A DNA stretch of 64,000 nucleotides from Sphagnum magellanicum (GCA_021904315.1 CM038922.1:18222347-18286346), one strand, 5' to 3'. Positions 11,001 through 24,575 are shown, counted from the stretch's first letter. The notes: a model not told the origin generated them from the sequence alone. Translations and numbers: made by a program.

Positions 11001-12429
11001 TTCACCTCAAATATTTCAATAAGCACAACAAGTCTTCAACAAAAGGCTTTCCTTTCATTGTGTTCCTCTTGTTCCCATTCAGATTTTGCAACTAGTTTAG
11101 GGATTGGAACAAATAGCTCCTCCATTTGCTTTATCAATAGTCTAAAGTAGCAAGTTCAATTCTTTAATTCAATTTGCCAGCTTTTTTTCATTACCTTGGA
11201 TCTTCAAGTGAGTTTCTAAACTTTAAACCTTACTACCCTTAATGGTTTGAATAGCTAGTTGGTTTTTTGAGGTTCTTGAGTTCGATGTGTTGTCAATCCA
11301 AATTCATTTGCATCTTAAGTTGTTAGATATTCTAGGGTTGACATTTTTTTGTCACTAAAATGAACAATCCACCCTACTCATAAATGATGATAACAAAATT
11401 GAAAAGATTCAAAAAACGGTGGAGAGGAGAAGGTTGACCTTGATGTTTTGTCCTCAACTTGTCCATTCATGAATTTCACTATTACCAACATAGTCTCACC
11501 CTTGATAATGCTAGGAATGGGGATGACTGGGGTAGCCACATGAACCTATTTCACTATCAACAATACCAATGATTAACCATTAATAAATTGAAACCTACAA
11601 CAATTATACCCAAAAAGGGGTAATTTTGTACAAGTTATTACACTTTTGGGTAAGCTTTTCATGAGTAAAGTTTAAAATTTTGATGGAAAGAGCCTCACTC
11701 TTCCACTTGGAAATAAATGGGATGTGAAAATTGGTAAATGTTACTTATCTTGGAAGTAGTGAATGTTTAAGTATTTGGCTAGAAACTTATACATGTGTAA
11801 TAAAATGGGTAACACAATGAATCCCCATTCTAGCCAAAACCCCTTGCTCAAGGAGATCTTGGAATTGAATTATTAGATTTTCTTTTGTATTCTTCAAGTT
11901 CTATGGTTGGGTTTAGATTTGCTAAAGTGCAAACTTGCATTGGCAGAACTCATTCAATTGGATTGCAAGCTTAAATGCTTTAAGATTGTTATTCCATACA
12001 ACTTTGGAGCTATTAATTTACACACTCCCTTTCTCCTTTCAATCTCGAACAATTATTCATTTAACGATGTTGGCAATAGGACTTGAATAGAATGTTGATG
12101 TTAAATGTTCACTCAAGGCAACAAGTACAAATGCATCCTGCTTCCAACAATGAGCTTGTTGTAATAAAATTGATGGTAAATCCCACCATACCAAAAAAAA
12201 AGTTTCAAGTTTGTTGGGCTCAAGAAGAAATGTGAACAACCCAAAAAATGAAAACATATGAACACAAATATGATTAAAAAAATAACAATTTTGACCAATG
12301 TTAGCGTGTTAGAACAATAGTCCCTCTCCTTCTAAGAGTAGGGCCTAACAAACACATAAAATCATTTTTTACCATTTCTTTGCAAGTGCAATGCACAAGA
12401 TGATCTAATAACCTTTGATGTTTCATTAA
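8068..12429. other. AT-rich intergenic stretch, no gene recognised
   Basis: The DNA is mostly AT-rich with poly-A/T runs. Short open frames exist (for example 8335-8535 and 9919-10146), but none resembles a known family or has gene-like composition. I looked for the missing N-terminal CCCH exon of makorin on the minus strand just upstream of 8067 and did not find it. Confidence 0.6.
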
Positions 12430-13290
12430 CATAGGATGTAAAAAATGGTATAGATTGATGCACTCCCAAGTCCCTTGTTGAACCCACTTAAAGGTCCAAC
12501 TATGTAGAGTTGCGAAAACTTGGGATTTGAGGGGCGCTCCCGACTTTCAGCACAAAAAGGGGTAGAGGGGCGTGTTAGAAGTCTCGGGATTAGGCTAGGA
12601 AGAGGGACTAGATTATCAAGCTTGAATCTGCATCCAAAACTAACCACAAGAGGGTTAGTTAGCATTCAGAAACACCTTTGGGTGTTGGGATAAGCCACGG
12701 GCACTTTGACACACAAGACTCACCACGGCCTGGACTTGGGGGAAGCCACCACCTTCCCCCATATAGTATTCTCTGCAGCTCACCACGGGACTTGCATCCA
12801 AATGGTTTTTTTCCCCAAGATTCCCAAGTTGGAGTCCCGAAACTGTCCCGGGTTAGAATCCTGGAAGTTTGGGAGCTCATAACTCCTGACTGTAGAGTTC
12901 GATCAAGGCGAGGTCTAAACCAAAGTTGTAACTCTCCTCGAGAGCTTTCCAACGCCATGTCACACTCTAGAATCGGACATCGGGAAGAGGTCAATTCCCG
13001 ACTTTTAGTGGTCGGGAGTCAAACTGCTAGTTTGACTCCCGGCCTTTCTTTTGCCCATAACTTGGGCTGCAGATGTCCAAATGGCTCATGCGAGGCCATT
13101 TTGGGCATCTAAACTTCAAGACCTTTCCAATGACATAAAGAACGCACCAATGCAAGGAGATTTTACCCCTCAAATTGTCTTCTGTATTTTCGAGAGTCCC
13201 GAAGGACTCCAAGTTTCCCATTTTTGGGAGTGGGAGTTGCATTCTCCCACTTTTCCCAAAGTGGGGTTGCGACATGGATAATGGGCTCCT
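12430..13290. repeat. GC-richer repeat-like block, possible old LTR fragment
   Basis: This block of about 860 bp is sharply richer in G and C than its surroundings. It carries recurrent CCCGACTT/TCGGGA-type words and phrases such as CTCATAACTCC and CATAACTTGGGC, of a style often seen in plant LTR sequences. A perfect 12-bp hairpin lies at 13013-13041. No coding domain, primer-binding site or matching second LTR is visible, so the assignment is tentative. Confidence 0.35.
13013..13041. repeat. perfect inverted repeat (hairpin)
   Basis: CGGGAGTCAAAC at 13013-13024 is followed by the loop TGCTA and an exact reverse complement at 13030-13041. There is no T-run after it, so it is not a bacterial-type terminator. 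It is probably structural within the repeat block. Confidence 0.8.
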
Positions 13291-14912
13291 TTATCTAGAT
13301 TCCACAAAAATACACACACCACCATTTTAGAATGTACATTAAATGAAATCTTTATGGTCCCTCTATGAAGTTTACATATTTGTTGAGAAATTTGGATACG
13401 GTTGTGCTCATCTTTCTTCACATCTAGTCTATGTGTTAATGCTTTAACCTTTTTGAAAAGCAAAGGATTCATTTAAGACCATGGAACACCATGCTTATGT
13501 ACTTATTATTAAAACTAACTTGTGAAATTTTTTGTTTAATTGTTGAGTGCAATTGAATCAAACTAAAAATCAATGTGTAGTTGTAACTATTTGTAGGAAG
13601 TGATGAAAAACTTTCGGCATGTTAATTTGTTGATATTTTGTGAAAATACTTGTGGAAGAAATTTGTGAATTTTTTTCATGAAATTCCAAAAAAAAATTAT
13701 GTCTTTGAATCACAACCACATGTTGTAGTGTTAATGTATTTTTTAAAAAGTGGTATATACATATATAGGGGAAGTTATTCTTTGTATTTTCTTATGGAAC
13801 AAAAAAATAAAAGAGTTTTTTTTGGGTATGTTATGGCATAATAAAATATTTTAAGTGAAATTATTTTGAATATATTTTCATAACCCAATTCTAAGCACTA
13901 GTGCTTTTGTAAAATTTTCCCAAATTTTTTTAAAGGCCCTTCCCCATCCCTAATTTTTTGTTGCCAAGTGATGAAAATTCATCACAAAAAACACATTTGG
14001 ACATTACGGTTTATCTTGTCATCACAACATATGAGGAATCCCCAAAAATTTCTACTTATCTTTTTAATGAATTTGACCTATTAGCCAAATTTGGCTAAGC
14101 CCACTTGCATATGGTCATCAACCCAGCTACCTCACAAAATTGGGAAAAAACTAAGAAATGCATTTATATTTATGTAAATTATGAATTATTTTTTTCCCCA
14201 ATAAGTTGCACCTTATATATTTTTCCACATCATTTGAAAAAAAAAAACCTTAAAAATGCCAACATTTTTGTTGTCAAACCAAACAAACCACTTGTTGATG
14301 CAAGATGAACATTTTTTTTTATCATGTTTGATGAAAAATTATTTGAAAATCCAAACTTTGATAACCTTTTTCTTTTTCAAATTTGTTCAAATGAAGCAAA
14401 TAAAACATGGATCTCAAAACTTATTAAAGAACATTATGTTAAATGTAATTTATAGATGTTCATATGATTTTTAAAAAATACTTTTGAAAGTGAATTACAA
14501 TTTTATGAATCAATTTAAAGTTTGTTTACAAAATTCTTGGACTTGTCATTCAACCTTGGAATTCTTTTATTCCTTGTTTGATTGTTCATTCTTCACGTGC
14601 CATTGAGCCTTGAAAAATATTAGTTTCTTGTTTGGTTTTAATTGTTGAGTTTTCATTTGTCATTCAATTATTCTTGTTTGAATTTTGTTCCTAAAACTTC
14701 AAGTGTCGTCTTTTGTGTTGAATGTCAATATCTTAATAGGTTACTTTTACCAAGTTATTTTAAACATTAGATTTATGTTTCATGCACTTAATTTTTTGAA
14801 ATTATGAAATGTTTAAGTTAAAATTAGTTAAGTAATTCGCTACAATTAGAAAACGGTGACACCTCCAAGGATTGATGACCTTGTGCATACATTTGTATAA
14901 TAATAAGGCTTG
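13291..14912. other. AT-rich stretch, no gene recognised
   Basis: Long A/T runs and scattered short open frames. Nothing resembles a known protein or RNA. Confidence 0.6.
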
Positions 14913-15160
14913 CTTTACATTAAGAGTTAGGGCCAAAAAACTTGGGGCCAAATTTGAGCATTTTTGGGTTGCAAATTGGCCCCAAGTTATTAATAAATGC
15001 TAGAACATTGGCCCCAAGGGTTGCAAATAGGCCTCCCAAATTTGATGGTATCCTTTTATTAACCCGGGGCCATTTCAAGGCCATAAAGTTCAACATTTAT
15101 TAGGACTTGGGGTAGATTGAAAAGTTTTTTTCTATTTTAGCCTTAACTCTTAATGTAAAG
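14913..15160. mobile_element. short TIR element (MITE-like)
   Basis: CTTTACATTAAGAGTTAGG at 14913 is matched by its near-exact inverse at 15139-15160, giving an element of about 248 bp. The interior is itself partly palindromic, with repeated GGCCCCAAG and CTTGGGGCC words. A further diverged end copy (ACTCTTAGTGTAAAG) lies at about 15226-15240. No coding capacity. I cannot assign a superfamily, since no clear target duplication is visible. Confidence 0.6.
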
Positions 15161-15252
15161 CCCTTGGGGTTGATTTCAACTTTTGCACCAATAGGAATGC
15201 TGGATTTGGGTTGAACATTGACCTTTACTCTTAGTGTAAAGTGGGCCTAAGG

Positions 15253-15361
15253 AACAAGGTCACATTTGCATTTGGGATGTTCACCCTTTGTGAATAGGCC
15301 AAAACTTAACAAGGTCACATTTGCATCTAGGATGTTCACCCTTTGCAAATAGGCCAAAGCT
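15253..15361. repeat. tandem duplication, two ~55-bp units
   Basis: The units AACAAGGTCACATTTGCATC-like at 15253 and 15308 have a 55-bp period and differ at only a few positions. Confidence 0.85.
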
Positions 15362-17229
15362 TGAGTGGATTATAAAATTTGTAACAACTTGTGTGATCTT
15401 AAAATTGGGTGGAAAGCTCATTGTAAATCTCTATTTTTTCTCATCTTTATTCTTTCATCAATTTGCTATCAAATTCTAACAATTTGGCCTTCAATTAACT
15501 TTTGTTTCTTATTATGTTCATCCAAGAGCATTATCGGATAAACTGTGTTGTCAAGTTGAAGAAACCTCTAATCAAAACACTCTAATCTAGCCTATGTTTC
15601 ACCAAGCTTCCACTACACTTTCTTTTCTGCATCACATGTTTCCTTAGTGCCATTCCCTTTTGGTTGATCATGGCTACTCTTGTCAAAAACTTTGCACATG
15701 AGTTTCATCCTTGCAAGTTCCAAATGCCAAGAAGCAGAAAACGAAAAAACTCAAATGAAACTTAATTCCCTTTCCAAAGATAGTTACCAAGTATAACCCT
15801 ATTTTTGTTGCGTCCTATAGAAAAAGATTGGAAATCGTCAATAACATAAAAGCTTTCCAACAGGTGATAGAAGAAAAAGGAAGAAAATGACTAGAAAGGA
15901 GCACAAGGATGCATCCCATGATTTGGGAAAATTGCAAACATCCAAGAAGAAACAAATAGTAGAGGAGGAGGCAAATCATGAAAATGTGCCCAAGTGCCGA
16001 CAGCTGTAGAAAGAATCTTGAAATCTTGTAAGAACAATAAGGCAGGGGAAAAAAAGGACAAGGATCACTTGGACATGATGCAGTTGTGAGAAGTAGGACA
16101 AGTTCACTACTAAATGAAGTAATAATTGTAAGTAAGCAACAAAAAACATGGTTGCCACGTGGATGTTCCAAATGTTGATGCAAATGGCAATAGGACTAGT
16201 AATCGCGTTAGTTTTGTTATTGTATTAGGGCAAGCCACTGTACTGGCGACAATTGACCAACGTGCAAGAAGTGCAATAAGAGATGAAGCTAATAAACCAA
16301 AGTTGGTTTTTCTCCGTCATTTTCGTTTCGTCTTCTTCTTAATTAATTTGGTGAATGTATTAATCCTATGTTTTGTTGTGTGACACCATCTTGCTTACTA
16401 CAAAAAGATCTTGAATGACACTAAGGCCCAATTCCCCATATAGGCAATTGAAGCAATGACCTCCAAGGAAATTAACTTTATGCCCCCACTAAAAATGGGG
16501 AAAACCACTTGTCAACAAACAAGAAAGGCCTCAAGGCACTCTAATGAGCTTGAACCTAAAAGATTTCCAAAATCTTTCATCAAGGTGGAATTAAAGACAA
16601 GTTGATTCCGAAAATTTGGAAAGGGGGAAGCATCGAAGCAAAAAGGAAGGCCTATGGACAAAACATCAAGAGAGGATACCAAAAGCCACATGGACATCCC
16701 TTAATCTTGAAATCACGTCTCCATATTGAACATCTTCACGTAAACCCTCTTACTAAAAAAGAAGAAATGAAAAAAGTAGAACCAAAAGGGACATCAAAGA
16801 TCTTGATGCCACCTTGGAAACAATAATACTCAACAAGGTGAACAAAGTCAAGAGGTAAGCCAAACGAAGCCCAAGTCGAACACTTGCGAGGTTGAACAAT
16901 CAATTTAACATAAGACAACTAGGAAACAAAATGATCAGAGGCAAAGGAGATGACATGGACATGATCAAGGATATGGGTGTCATAGGCTAGAGAAAGGAAG
17001 AGACACAAAGGGAAAACCCTTGAAGAACGACATAAAGCGCAATAATGAACAAGGGCAAAGAGAAGCCTTATTAACGGGTTGCCTTATCATGTGCCCACAA
17101 ACGAAAAAATGACCTACAAAGCCCTTGAAGAATAATGATGATTGAAATACAAAAAAATCTAAAGATCATAAAAAGAACGAACAAAGAGGAAAAGCTAGGA
17201 CAACTACCCCCCAAGTTATTGGAAAATGA
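15362..17229. other. purine-rich stretch, no gene recognised
   Basis: From about 15820 to 17200 the plus strand is purine-rich, with short open frames (for example 16159-16383 and 16602-16826). No conserved domain is recognisable. It may be the remnant of an old retroelement, but I cannot show that. Confidence 0.4.
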
Positions 17230-17515
17230 CCTTATGCAAGATAGTGTTGAAAGTGTATATTAGCTTTAAGGGAATTTGACCCCCAGATAATAAGTCTATT
17301 TTTATATGGGGATTTTTGAAAGATGATATTTTGGCTTGTGTTGAACTTGAAATTAGTTCTAGAGTTATAATATCTTGAAGGATTTTGGTTTCTTTTAGAG
17401 GATTTTTTGCAGATTTTTATTTGTACATGATGAAATACTTGAGTTTCCAAAATTCTTCTTTTGCATTAAGATACTTTTTAATGTAAAGGGCAAGGTCACA
17501 GTGTGACACACCCCT
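17230..17515 (+). repeat. left long inverted repeat
   Basis: It pairs with 19572-19867 and ends inward at GACACACCCCTTGTT. An AATAAA signal lies just inside it, near 17540. Confidence 0.65.
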
Positions 17516-19418
17516 TGTTGTATTGGAATTTTCTTGCAATAAAGTTTGGCAGGTTTACATCATCCTTGCCCTCTCAGCTCTTCCAATCCCACTTGTTCTA
17601 CTTTAGTATTGACATCAATAACATGGATTCTGTCAAAAAGAACCCATCCAGAAGAAAAAAGGTAGAATTTGCACAATAATGGCGTGTGCAATTGTACCCT
17701 AAAAGTGTGATCCTAAATTGTAGTACACATACAGTGCACTTGCTTGTGCTACTTATAGTCTTTCTATTTAGTCTTTGCTGTTACCCTTTTCCACCCCTTT
17801 TTTTTCCTGAATGAGAGAAGGGGGGAATCGCCTTTATGTACTTTGGAATGGGCCTCCCTTGAGGGTCCCTTCTACCTAGAATCGTGGTGAGCAAAATGAG
17901 CCATTGTTTCGTTGGGTAGAAACAGCTTCTGGCATGGCCTGTTCCAAAGCATAACTACTTTTCCAAACCATTGATTCACATTTCATGCATATTTGCAATC
18001 CAGGTTGACGTTACACGTGAAACTGGCTGCATTGAATTGGGAATTCATAGGTGGCTGGTTGTCCCACCTATGGAAAAAGGGCTGAAAAAGTGCCTTAATA
18101 GCACACCCAAACCAGTTATGTCCTGAAAAATGGGCCCTCTAAACCCTATTCTGCCAGGTGTGCGCCCTTACCAAGGTGGTGGCCCCAATGAAGTTGTACC
18201 TTGCAGAGTTGACCAGGGAACCCCTGCAGAATTCGGCTATTCTTTGCTTTTAATCGGTAAAACTGTACGTGCAGAATTAGCAGAAAAATGCAGATTCTAC
18301 CTGCCAATAATTCAAGCAGAGGAGTTTCAGTAAAGATCCCCGGCTTTAATGTACTATACAAGGGGCCCTAGGGGCCTAGTTCTGCTAGGTTAAGGATGTC
18401 TGGGCCCTGGCAGGACGAGGCTGGCCCTACCCCAACGGAGCAACATCTGGTTGCAGAGGGCCCTTCATAGGATTACAAATAGTTAGGTGTCGGGTAAAGC
18501 CTGAGGGTAGGATGGGGGGGTATTCCCAAAATAAGGGGCGAAGGATGAGGCAGTGGCCGAGACTATGGGTGCATGATACTTTGAAAATGTCACACAACCA
18601 CAAGCTTTACCCATCAGAAACTGTGAGGGGAACCTCATACAAACCTAAAAATAGGTAAAGCACAAGGTGTAGAATGGTGCAAGTCCTTACACACTAACTC
18701 AATAAGAGTGGGAGGGTTCTTACACCTATCAAGGAGTAGGCATAAAACCACTCCCCTTTCTACAGAGGGATATTTACAAAGATGAGGTGCCCTCCAAATA
18801 CACTTGAAATTTTCTCCAAGTGCACGTGGAGGGCACTTTAAAATCTCAGTAAATATTATTCTTGATGATGCCACCTTTTATGAGTAAGGTGCCATGTGCC
18901 ATGCTCTCTTCTCAAACTGAAGCATTGCCATCCATTATTAAAAGCACAAAATTTTCAAGTTCTTCATGTGAGGTAAAGGAACTTGCGTTGAGGTTGTTTT
19001 GGGAATTTGTATCCCACGCTCTATCTTGTATAAGGCCCATGATTTGAAACAACCCCATTGTTGGTCTTTACCCTACACAAAAATGTAGGTAGGATGCAAC
19101 AGAGCGGCCGAATTGGCCGCCATTCTTTGGAGGTCCCTTATAATATAGGTCCTTAGGTAGATTGTAAAGTAGGATAGTAGTTGTAAACTATGTCTGGCAG
19201 GTAGGTCATTTGGTAGGTAGGAAAATTGACTAGGTCAGCCCGGGCTGCCGATTCTGCCATTTAATTAAGAGTTCCTGAAAACCTGCCCCGTATTTGGCAG
19301 GTACGGACCTTTACGGCCATGGTTGATGATACTCAGAACCCACTGGACGACTAATTAGTCACCCACCCACCGGTCATAATAATGGCAGCAGGTGGTGCGG
19401 TAGCCTTCGAAATTTCCC

Positions 19419-19435
19419 GGGGGGGGGGGGGGGGG
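19419..19435 (+). repeat. poly-G tract (17 G)
   Basis: An uninterrupted run of 17 G follows CCC. It is a simple-sequence feature inside the long inverted-repeat element. Confidence 0.9.
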
Positions 19436-19571
19436 CTAAAAAGGAATGACACTCAATAGCAGACTAATTTGGCGAAAGAATTGTAGGGTGAGCCCCTTGA
19501 AATAGCCAGTCCCAGTTGGCTGGAAAAGATCTGGGAGACAAAACAATGCGATTCATACAAAAATAAAAACA

Positions 19572-19867
19572 AGGGGTGTGTCACACTGTGGCCTTGCCAT
19601 TTACATTAAAAAGTATCTTGATGCAAAAGAAGAATTATGGAAACTCAAATATTTCACCATGCAAAAATATAATCTTTGAAAAATCCTCTAAAAGAAACCA
19701 AAATCCTTCAATATATTATAACTCTATAACTAATCTCAGGTTTCAACACAAGCCAAAATATCATTTTTCAAAGATCCTCATATAAAAATAGACCTATTAC
19801 TACCTAGGGACCAAAAACCCTTAAGCTACTATACTCTGTAATGAATCTAGACACAATATCCTTGCCA
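19572..19867 (-). repeat. right long inverted repeat
   Basis: This is the inverse copy of 17230-17515, with scattered substitutions and a few indels. Similarity weakens toward the outer edge. Confidence 0.65.
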
Positions 19868-21269
19868 TGGTAGGCGAGGCCAACAAGACATGTCAGAAAG
19901 TCTAGGATAACTAGTCTGTTAGATTTTGTTTTGTTTTTTTTCCCAGTGTGGTATTTATGGAAGCCCATGGATTCGTGTCCTATTCCATGCCATAAATATT
20001 TATATGTAGCCTAATTTATAGTGAAATTAAATATTATCCTAAGGAAAACAAAGGTGATTGGGGGGGCCCACTACTACAATTTGTGACATTACTACCATCA
20101 GGCAAAAATAGGCCTAAACCAGAAACCCTAAAGTTGGGACCACTTATTATTACATTGGTTTGTGACCCTGCACATGTGGAGAGAATATGATGGAATGGGA
20201 TTTTGGTGAAGGAAATCCAGCAACTTGGAATGGTTATTTGGGTTTTGTGCTTATTTTTTATTATTCCTTAGTACTTGAAACAAGCATTTGGATGAGATCA
20301 CAAGTTTGCAACTACTTACTTAGTGGTTGTCTCCAATCCCTCATTGGGTGGACCATTGGGAGACTTTCTCTTTCCAATTTGTGATGAACAAGGAGCAAAA
20401 TGGGAGAAAGTGTGAGCATACATGTTGACATGTTTCTGACAACCCTATCTGGCGTAAAATGCACAACCTAAGATGTGGGTCCTCCTCTAAAGGCGCTCAA
20501 GTTACTTAAGGAGTTCTTAAATGCACGTCCTAAGATGTGGGTCCTTGACTACAGGCGCTTGAGTTACTCAAGGAATTCTTTTTTCATGTTCTTCAGAAAG
20601 TGGGATTTTTCGGATTTGGGGCATTTTATTGTGCCAAGTACGAGGCTTTTGCTTTTGTTTCAATAGAACAAAACCTTTAGATAAGTACAAAAACCAATGC
20701 ATGAATGGTTGCGGAAAGAAGAGTCTTCATGTGACAATGTAAGATATGTATCTATCTACATATCTCTTTCATTTCAGCTTCAAAATATTGTTTTTCTAAT
20801 GCACCTTGACCATTTCCTTTTTAATCAATAAATTGAACTCCTTTTGAGAGAACTAATATTGAAATGTAAGTTTGTAAACCAAGAAGACAAAGTCTACACA
20901 TTCATATATTCATTCATGTCAATTTGGGGAAGTAAGTTTGATTAGAACATGCAGAGGGGTTGGACCTTGGAAGTTATGTATTTGTGGAATTAACAATCAT
21001 ATTATCCAAATAATGAAATCTTCATGTTGGTATTTCTATTGAATTTGTTTTCACAGATTCGATGTTCCTTGCATACTTGTAAATACAAAATGAAGAATTA
21101 CATTATTTGGAATTTTCACACCTTCTTTTCCATTGATTGTGAGGTTGGTGTGAATAAGTTACAATCAAAGAAAAATTTTCAAAATATATATCACTTTTTT
21201 TTCTATGCATTATTTGTGTCACCAAGGGCACAAGAGAAAACCGAACTTGGTTTCAAAAGTACTTGTTGT
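19868..21269. other. AT-rich stretch with one 62-bp tandem duplication
   Basis: No gene recognised. At 20467 and 20529 the phrase CCTAAGATGTGGGTCC starts two tandem copies of a ~62-bp unit that also share GGCGCT...GTTACT. Confidence 0.6.
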
Positions 21270-21786
21270 AGACAAGTGAAAGCATGGTAAACCCACAAAT
21301 AAAAAAAGTTTGCCCAAAATCTAATTTTAAAATGGGAATTTTAAAATATAAATAATAAAATATATATATTTAAAAATATTACAAATAAAAAAATGAAATC
21401 ATTAGTTTCTTTATTAAGGTAAGTTGAACACAAAGTTTGAAAAAAATTAATATGATCAAAATAATTTACAAGTTTCAAACTAATTGGTCAATATAGTGTT
21501 CAAAGTTACTTAATTACATTAGAAGTTTGACATATGATGATTATAATATGCATAAATTGATAATACATAAGTAGTTTTTAAGCCTCCATTAACTTGAATA
21601 TTTTTTGAATAAATATTTCATTTATTTACAACCCATCTTGTAAAAGAAATATTTCAATATGGGGTTCTTCAATAATAAAATAATATTTTTACTTTCAATA
21701 CATCAAAGTTATTTAATGGTTATTTATATATTTTTGTGACAAAGATAAATGAGCTATCTATTTTGCCATGCTTCCATTTAGACAAG
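21270..21786. mobile_element. TIR element, family shared with 38.4 kb
   Basis: The ends carry AAGCATGGTAAA and its inverse TTGCCATGCTTCC. Internal landmarks occur in the same order as in the element at 38408-38999: a TTTGAAAAAAA-TTAATAT segment, TTTCAAACTAATTGGT and AAGTAGTTTTTAAGCCTCC. It has no coding capacity. It is about 517 bp and more diverged at its ends than the other copy. Confidence 0.6.
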
Positions 21787-24269
21787 ACTTTGGTCTTAAT
21801 GCACAAATGTGCAAAATAGTTTAGCGACTTTGAGTTTCCTTCATGAACTATATTTGTTGTTTCCATGACAATGTACATAAATAAAAAACAATTTCTTTCA
21901 AATACAAATAAATATGTGACTAAAGGTAGAAACTATTAAACTTTTTGAGGTGTAAATTTTGGATGTATATTTACAACAATCAAATTTAGTGGATTCATTA
22001 ATAAATTGCTTTGGACATGAAAATATGCACATATTTTAGGTCCTTAGAAGAAGAGTGCATTAATTCAAAAAAAGTTGTTGTTCATTGTTTTTTTTATTGG
22101 TCAACCATAATCATGATTGCCCCAAATGGTGATATTTAAGTTGACTTTCACTTTATATTTATCCATTTGGGCTCCATGCTACTTTGCACGACCAGTGACA
22201 ATGATTAAATTTTTTTTGTGGACATAATAATTTTGTTGTAATCAATTTTGTCTTTTCAAAAGATAAAATATATATATCATTTTGTTTCATTAAATTATTT
22301 TTTTCATTTTCGTTAACAAAAGTCTAATTCATTAAATAAGTTCACAACAAGATACAAATAGACCCCAAGAAAAAAACATTGAAAGGGTGTAAGATAAACA
22401 ACAAGATACAAACATATAAAAACATTGAAAAGTTGCACAAAAAAAACAACAAAAAATGATTCTAAAATGAAATTTGATCTATGACAAATTATAATTTGGA
22501 ATGGCTTTAGAATTTTCACAATGATGATCACCGAAATCCCATCCTACATTGTCACATTAATTTTTTCTTGTTTATGGTTGAGGAGGGGGAGGACATTTGG
22601 ATGTGACAAATCATGATTGAGGCCACATTGCTACTTCAAAAAAAATTAACTTCAAAATTTTCAACATTATGGTACATGAGTGGAGAGTAAATTGTACCTT
22701 GCTATAGTGCTAAAAGTTTGAAACATTTTTCCAAATGTCCAAGTGTGTGAAACTATGAATGTGTAACATTATGACATTTGATCATTTGGACGACATGGTA
22801 AAATGTGAATGTAACCATTGTGAATATTAGCATAACACACATACACTTGTAAAAATTGACATACATCTCTCAAGTATATCTAATTAGTATCTATCCTTTA
22901 ACATAAGGTCATTTACAATGTAAACTATAAATATGAATTTATTTTCATATGTTGCAACTACTAATGCAAATTCAACATATTTTAATCTTAAATGAATATT
23001 ATTTTCATAATTTTATTCAACATCATTGATTCAATAATTCAAATTTTTACGCACACACACACACACACAAATATATATAGATAGACAAAAATCATTCTCA
23101 AATTTAAATCCAAATCATTCATATGTTCAATGTGATTAAATGATATTTTGGGGTGGATGCAAGCTAAGGTGTCTTATTATTGGCATCACATTAATAGTTT
23201 TTATCATATGAGTATAAATGCAATGGTTAATTTGTATTATACATGTCAAAAAAATTCAATAGGGATTTACTTTGAGATTATTAACTTGAGTATGCATATG
23301 ACAACTATTCATTATGCATAACATACAAAGTAAAATATCTATGGACATATATTGTGAACTGAATTGATTTTGCATTTTGACATTAGGCTTTTTATATGGA
23401 TATCAAAATGATCCAATGATTGATATTATGATTTTTAGGGATTCAAATAAAATTGAATTTTAAAATTATTGTAACATGTTAATTGTAAGTTATTTCTAAT
23501 GGAATTTTTAATCTTTTTTGTTAGTATTTCTTTGAGAAAAAATTGAAAATTTTAACATGTTTTAGGGTGTAAAATGCGGGTTTCCAATAGAAATTTACCA
23601 CTGTGCCAAATGAAAATTATTTTGAAAAGAAGTGCACAAACCCATACAAAAATGATTTATCATTTTCAATGGCCTGGGTTGTATGGCATAATGTCATGGT
23701 TCCCATAAGAACCCTGTAAGATCTCAGGACAGCAGACCCTTGTAAGGTGGTACACAAAGATAATCAAAAGATAAAAGCTATTTTAAATGCTTAAGAATCT
23801 TTTCACAAGGGGAGGGCATTTTCTTGGGCGGGTCAAGTCAGGGTCAGTGAGTGCGACTCAAGCTCCCCCATCACCTTACACACCTCATTGCAAGGGTGAA
23901 CCGCCACCTTGCACTGCCATTCACCTTTTTTAGTGAGGCCTCTACGTGACCATATTAAGCCCAAAAAAATTAGATTTAATCTCAAAGACCCTATTTTAAT
24001 CTAAGCATGGGTATTTGTAAGATTTGGAAACAATTTAAATGAATTTTACAGTTCTACCATGCTACTAGTGTGGGTGCTGGGTCACCCACACAAGAAACTT
24101 GTGGGGGATCCTCTGTTTGAAAATATGAGCATCTCAAGGAATCCCCTTTGCAATTGAATGGGAAATGCAAACTCCCTAATCTTTTTTCATTTAGGGGAAA
24201 GGAAGGGTTTTTACACAATAATCAAGCTGAAGCAGGGGAAAATTGGTGAGGACCCTGGGAACAAAATGA
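21787..24269. other. AT-rich stretch, no gene recognised
   Basis: Long AT-rich sequence with a CA-dinucleotide microsatellite near 23052-23070 followed by a short TA run. A small direct duplication of about 52 bp occurs at 22346-22450. From about 23700 to 23960 the composition is GC-richer, but I see no domain. Confidence 0.55.
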
Positions 24270-24575
24270 AATTTCCTTTTGTACATTTTTGTTTCGATCA
24301 CCTTTTAGGAAAAATAAAGACTTTTTTGAAGTTTGATGTCTGAAGAGGGCAAAGCTCTTGAAGAAGGCCATGCTAATAAAATGCAATTCCCCTATGTACA
24401 TTTTAGCATCTGTCACCTAGCAGAGAAAATAAGGCTTTTCTTTTGAGCAAGAAACCTGAAGAGGGGAAGGGACTTGAATGCATCTTCCCTGTCTACCATT
24501 CTTGCCTCCAACACCTTGCAGGGAAAATAAGGTTTTTTTTTTTCATAGTTGGGAACTCAAAGCAGGGAAAGGCAG
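24270..24575. repeat. degenerate tandem repeat, about three units of ~115 bp
   Basis: Three successive segments share the order TGTACATTTT (or TCTACCATT), CACCTTgCAGgGAAAATAAGG, a T-rich run, and GAAGAGGGgAAgG. The copies are clearly diverged. Confidence 0.55.

Larger units (their letters stand above)
17230..19867. mobile_element. element bounded by ~280-bp inverted repeats
   Basis: Sequence 17230-17515 recurs in inverted orientation at about 19572-19867, with substitutions and small gaps. Shared landmarks are the inner end GTGTGACACACCCCTTGTT and its inverse GGGGTGTGTCACACTGTGG, and the outer stretch around AAATAGACTTATT/AATAGACCTATTA. The interior of about 2 kb is GC-richer and has no recognised coding sequence. 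Long inverted ends fit a non-autonomous Mutator-like or foldback element. Two opposed copies of one repeat are an alternative. No certain target duplication was found. Confidence 0.6.

Noticed and set aside
12848..12866. tRNA B-box-like GGTTAGAATCC in the GC-rich block
   Set aside because: There is no A-box at the right distance and no acceptor stem or cloverleaf around it, so it is not a tRNA gene.
13013..13041. Hairpin as a transcription terminator
   Set aside because: A bacterial-type terminator makes no sense in plant nuclear DNA, and no U-tract follows.
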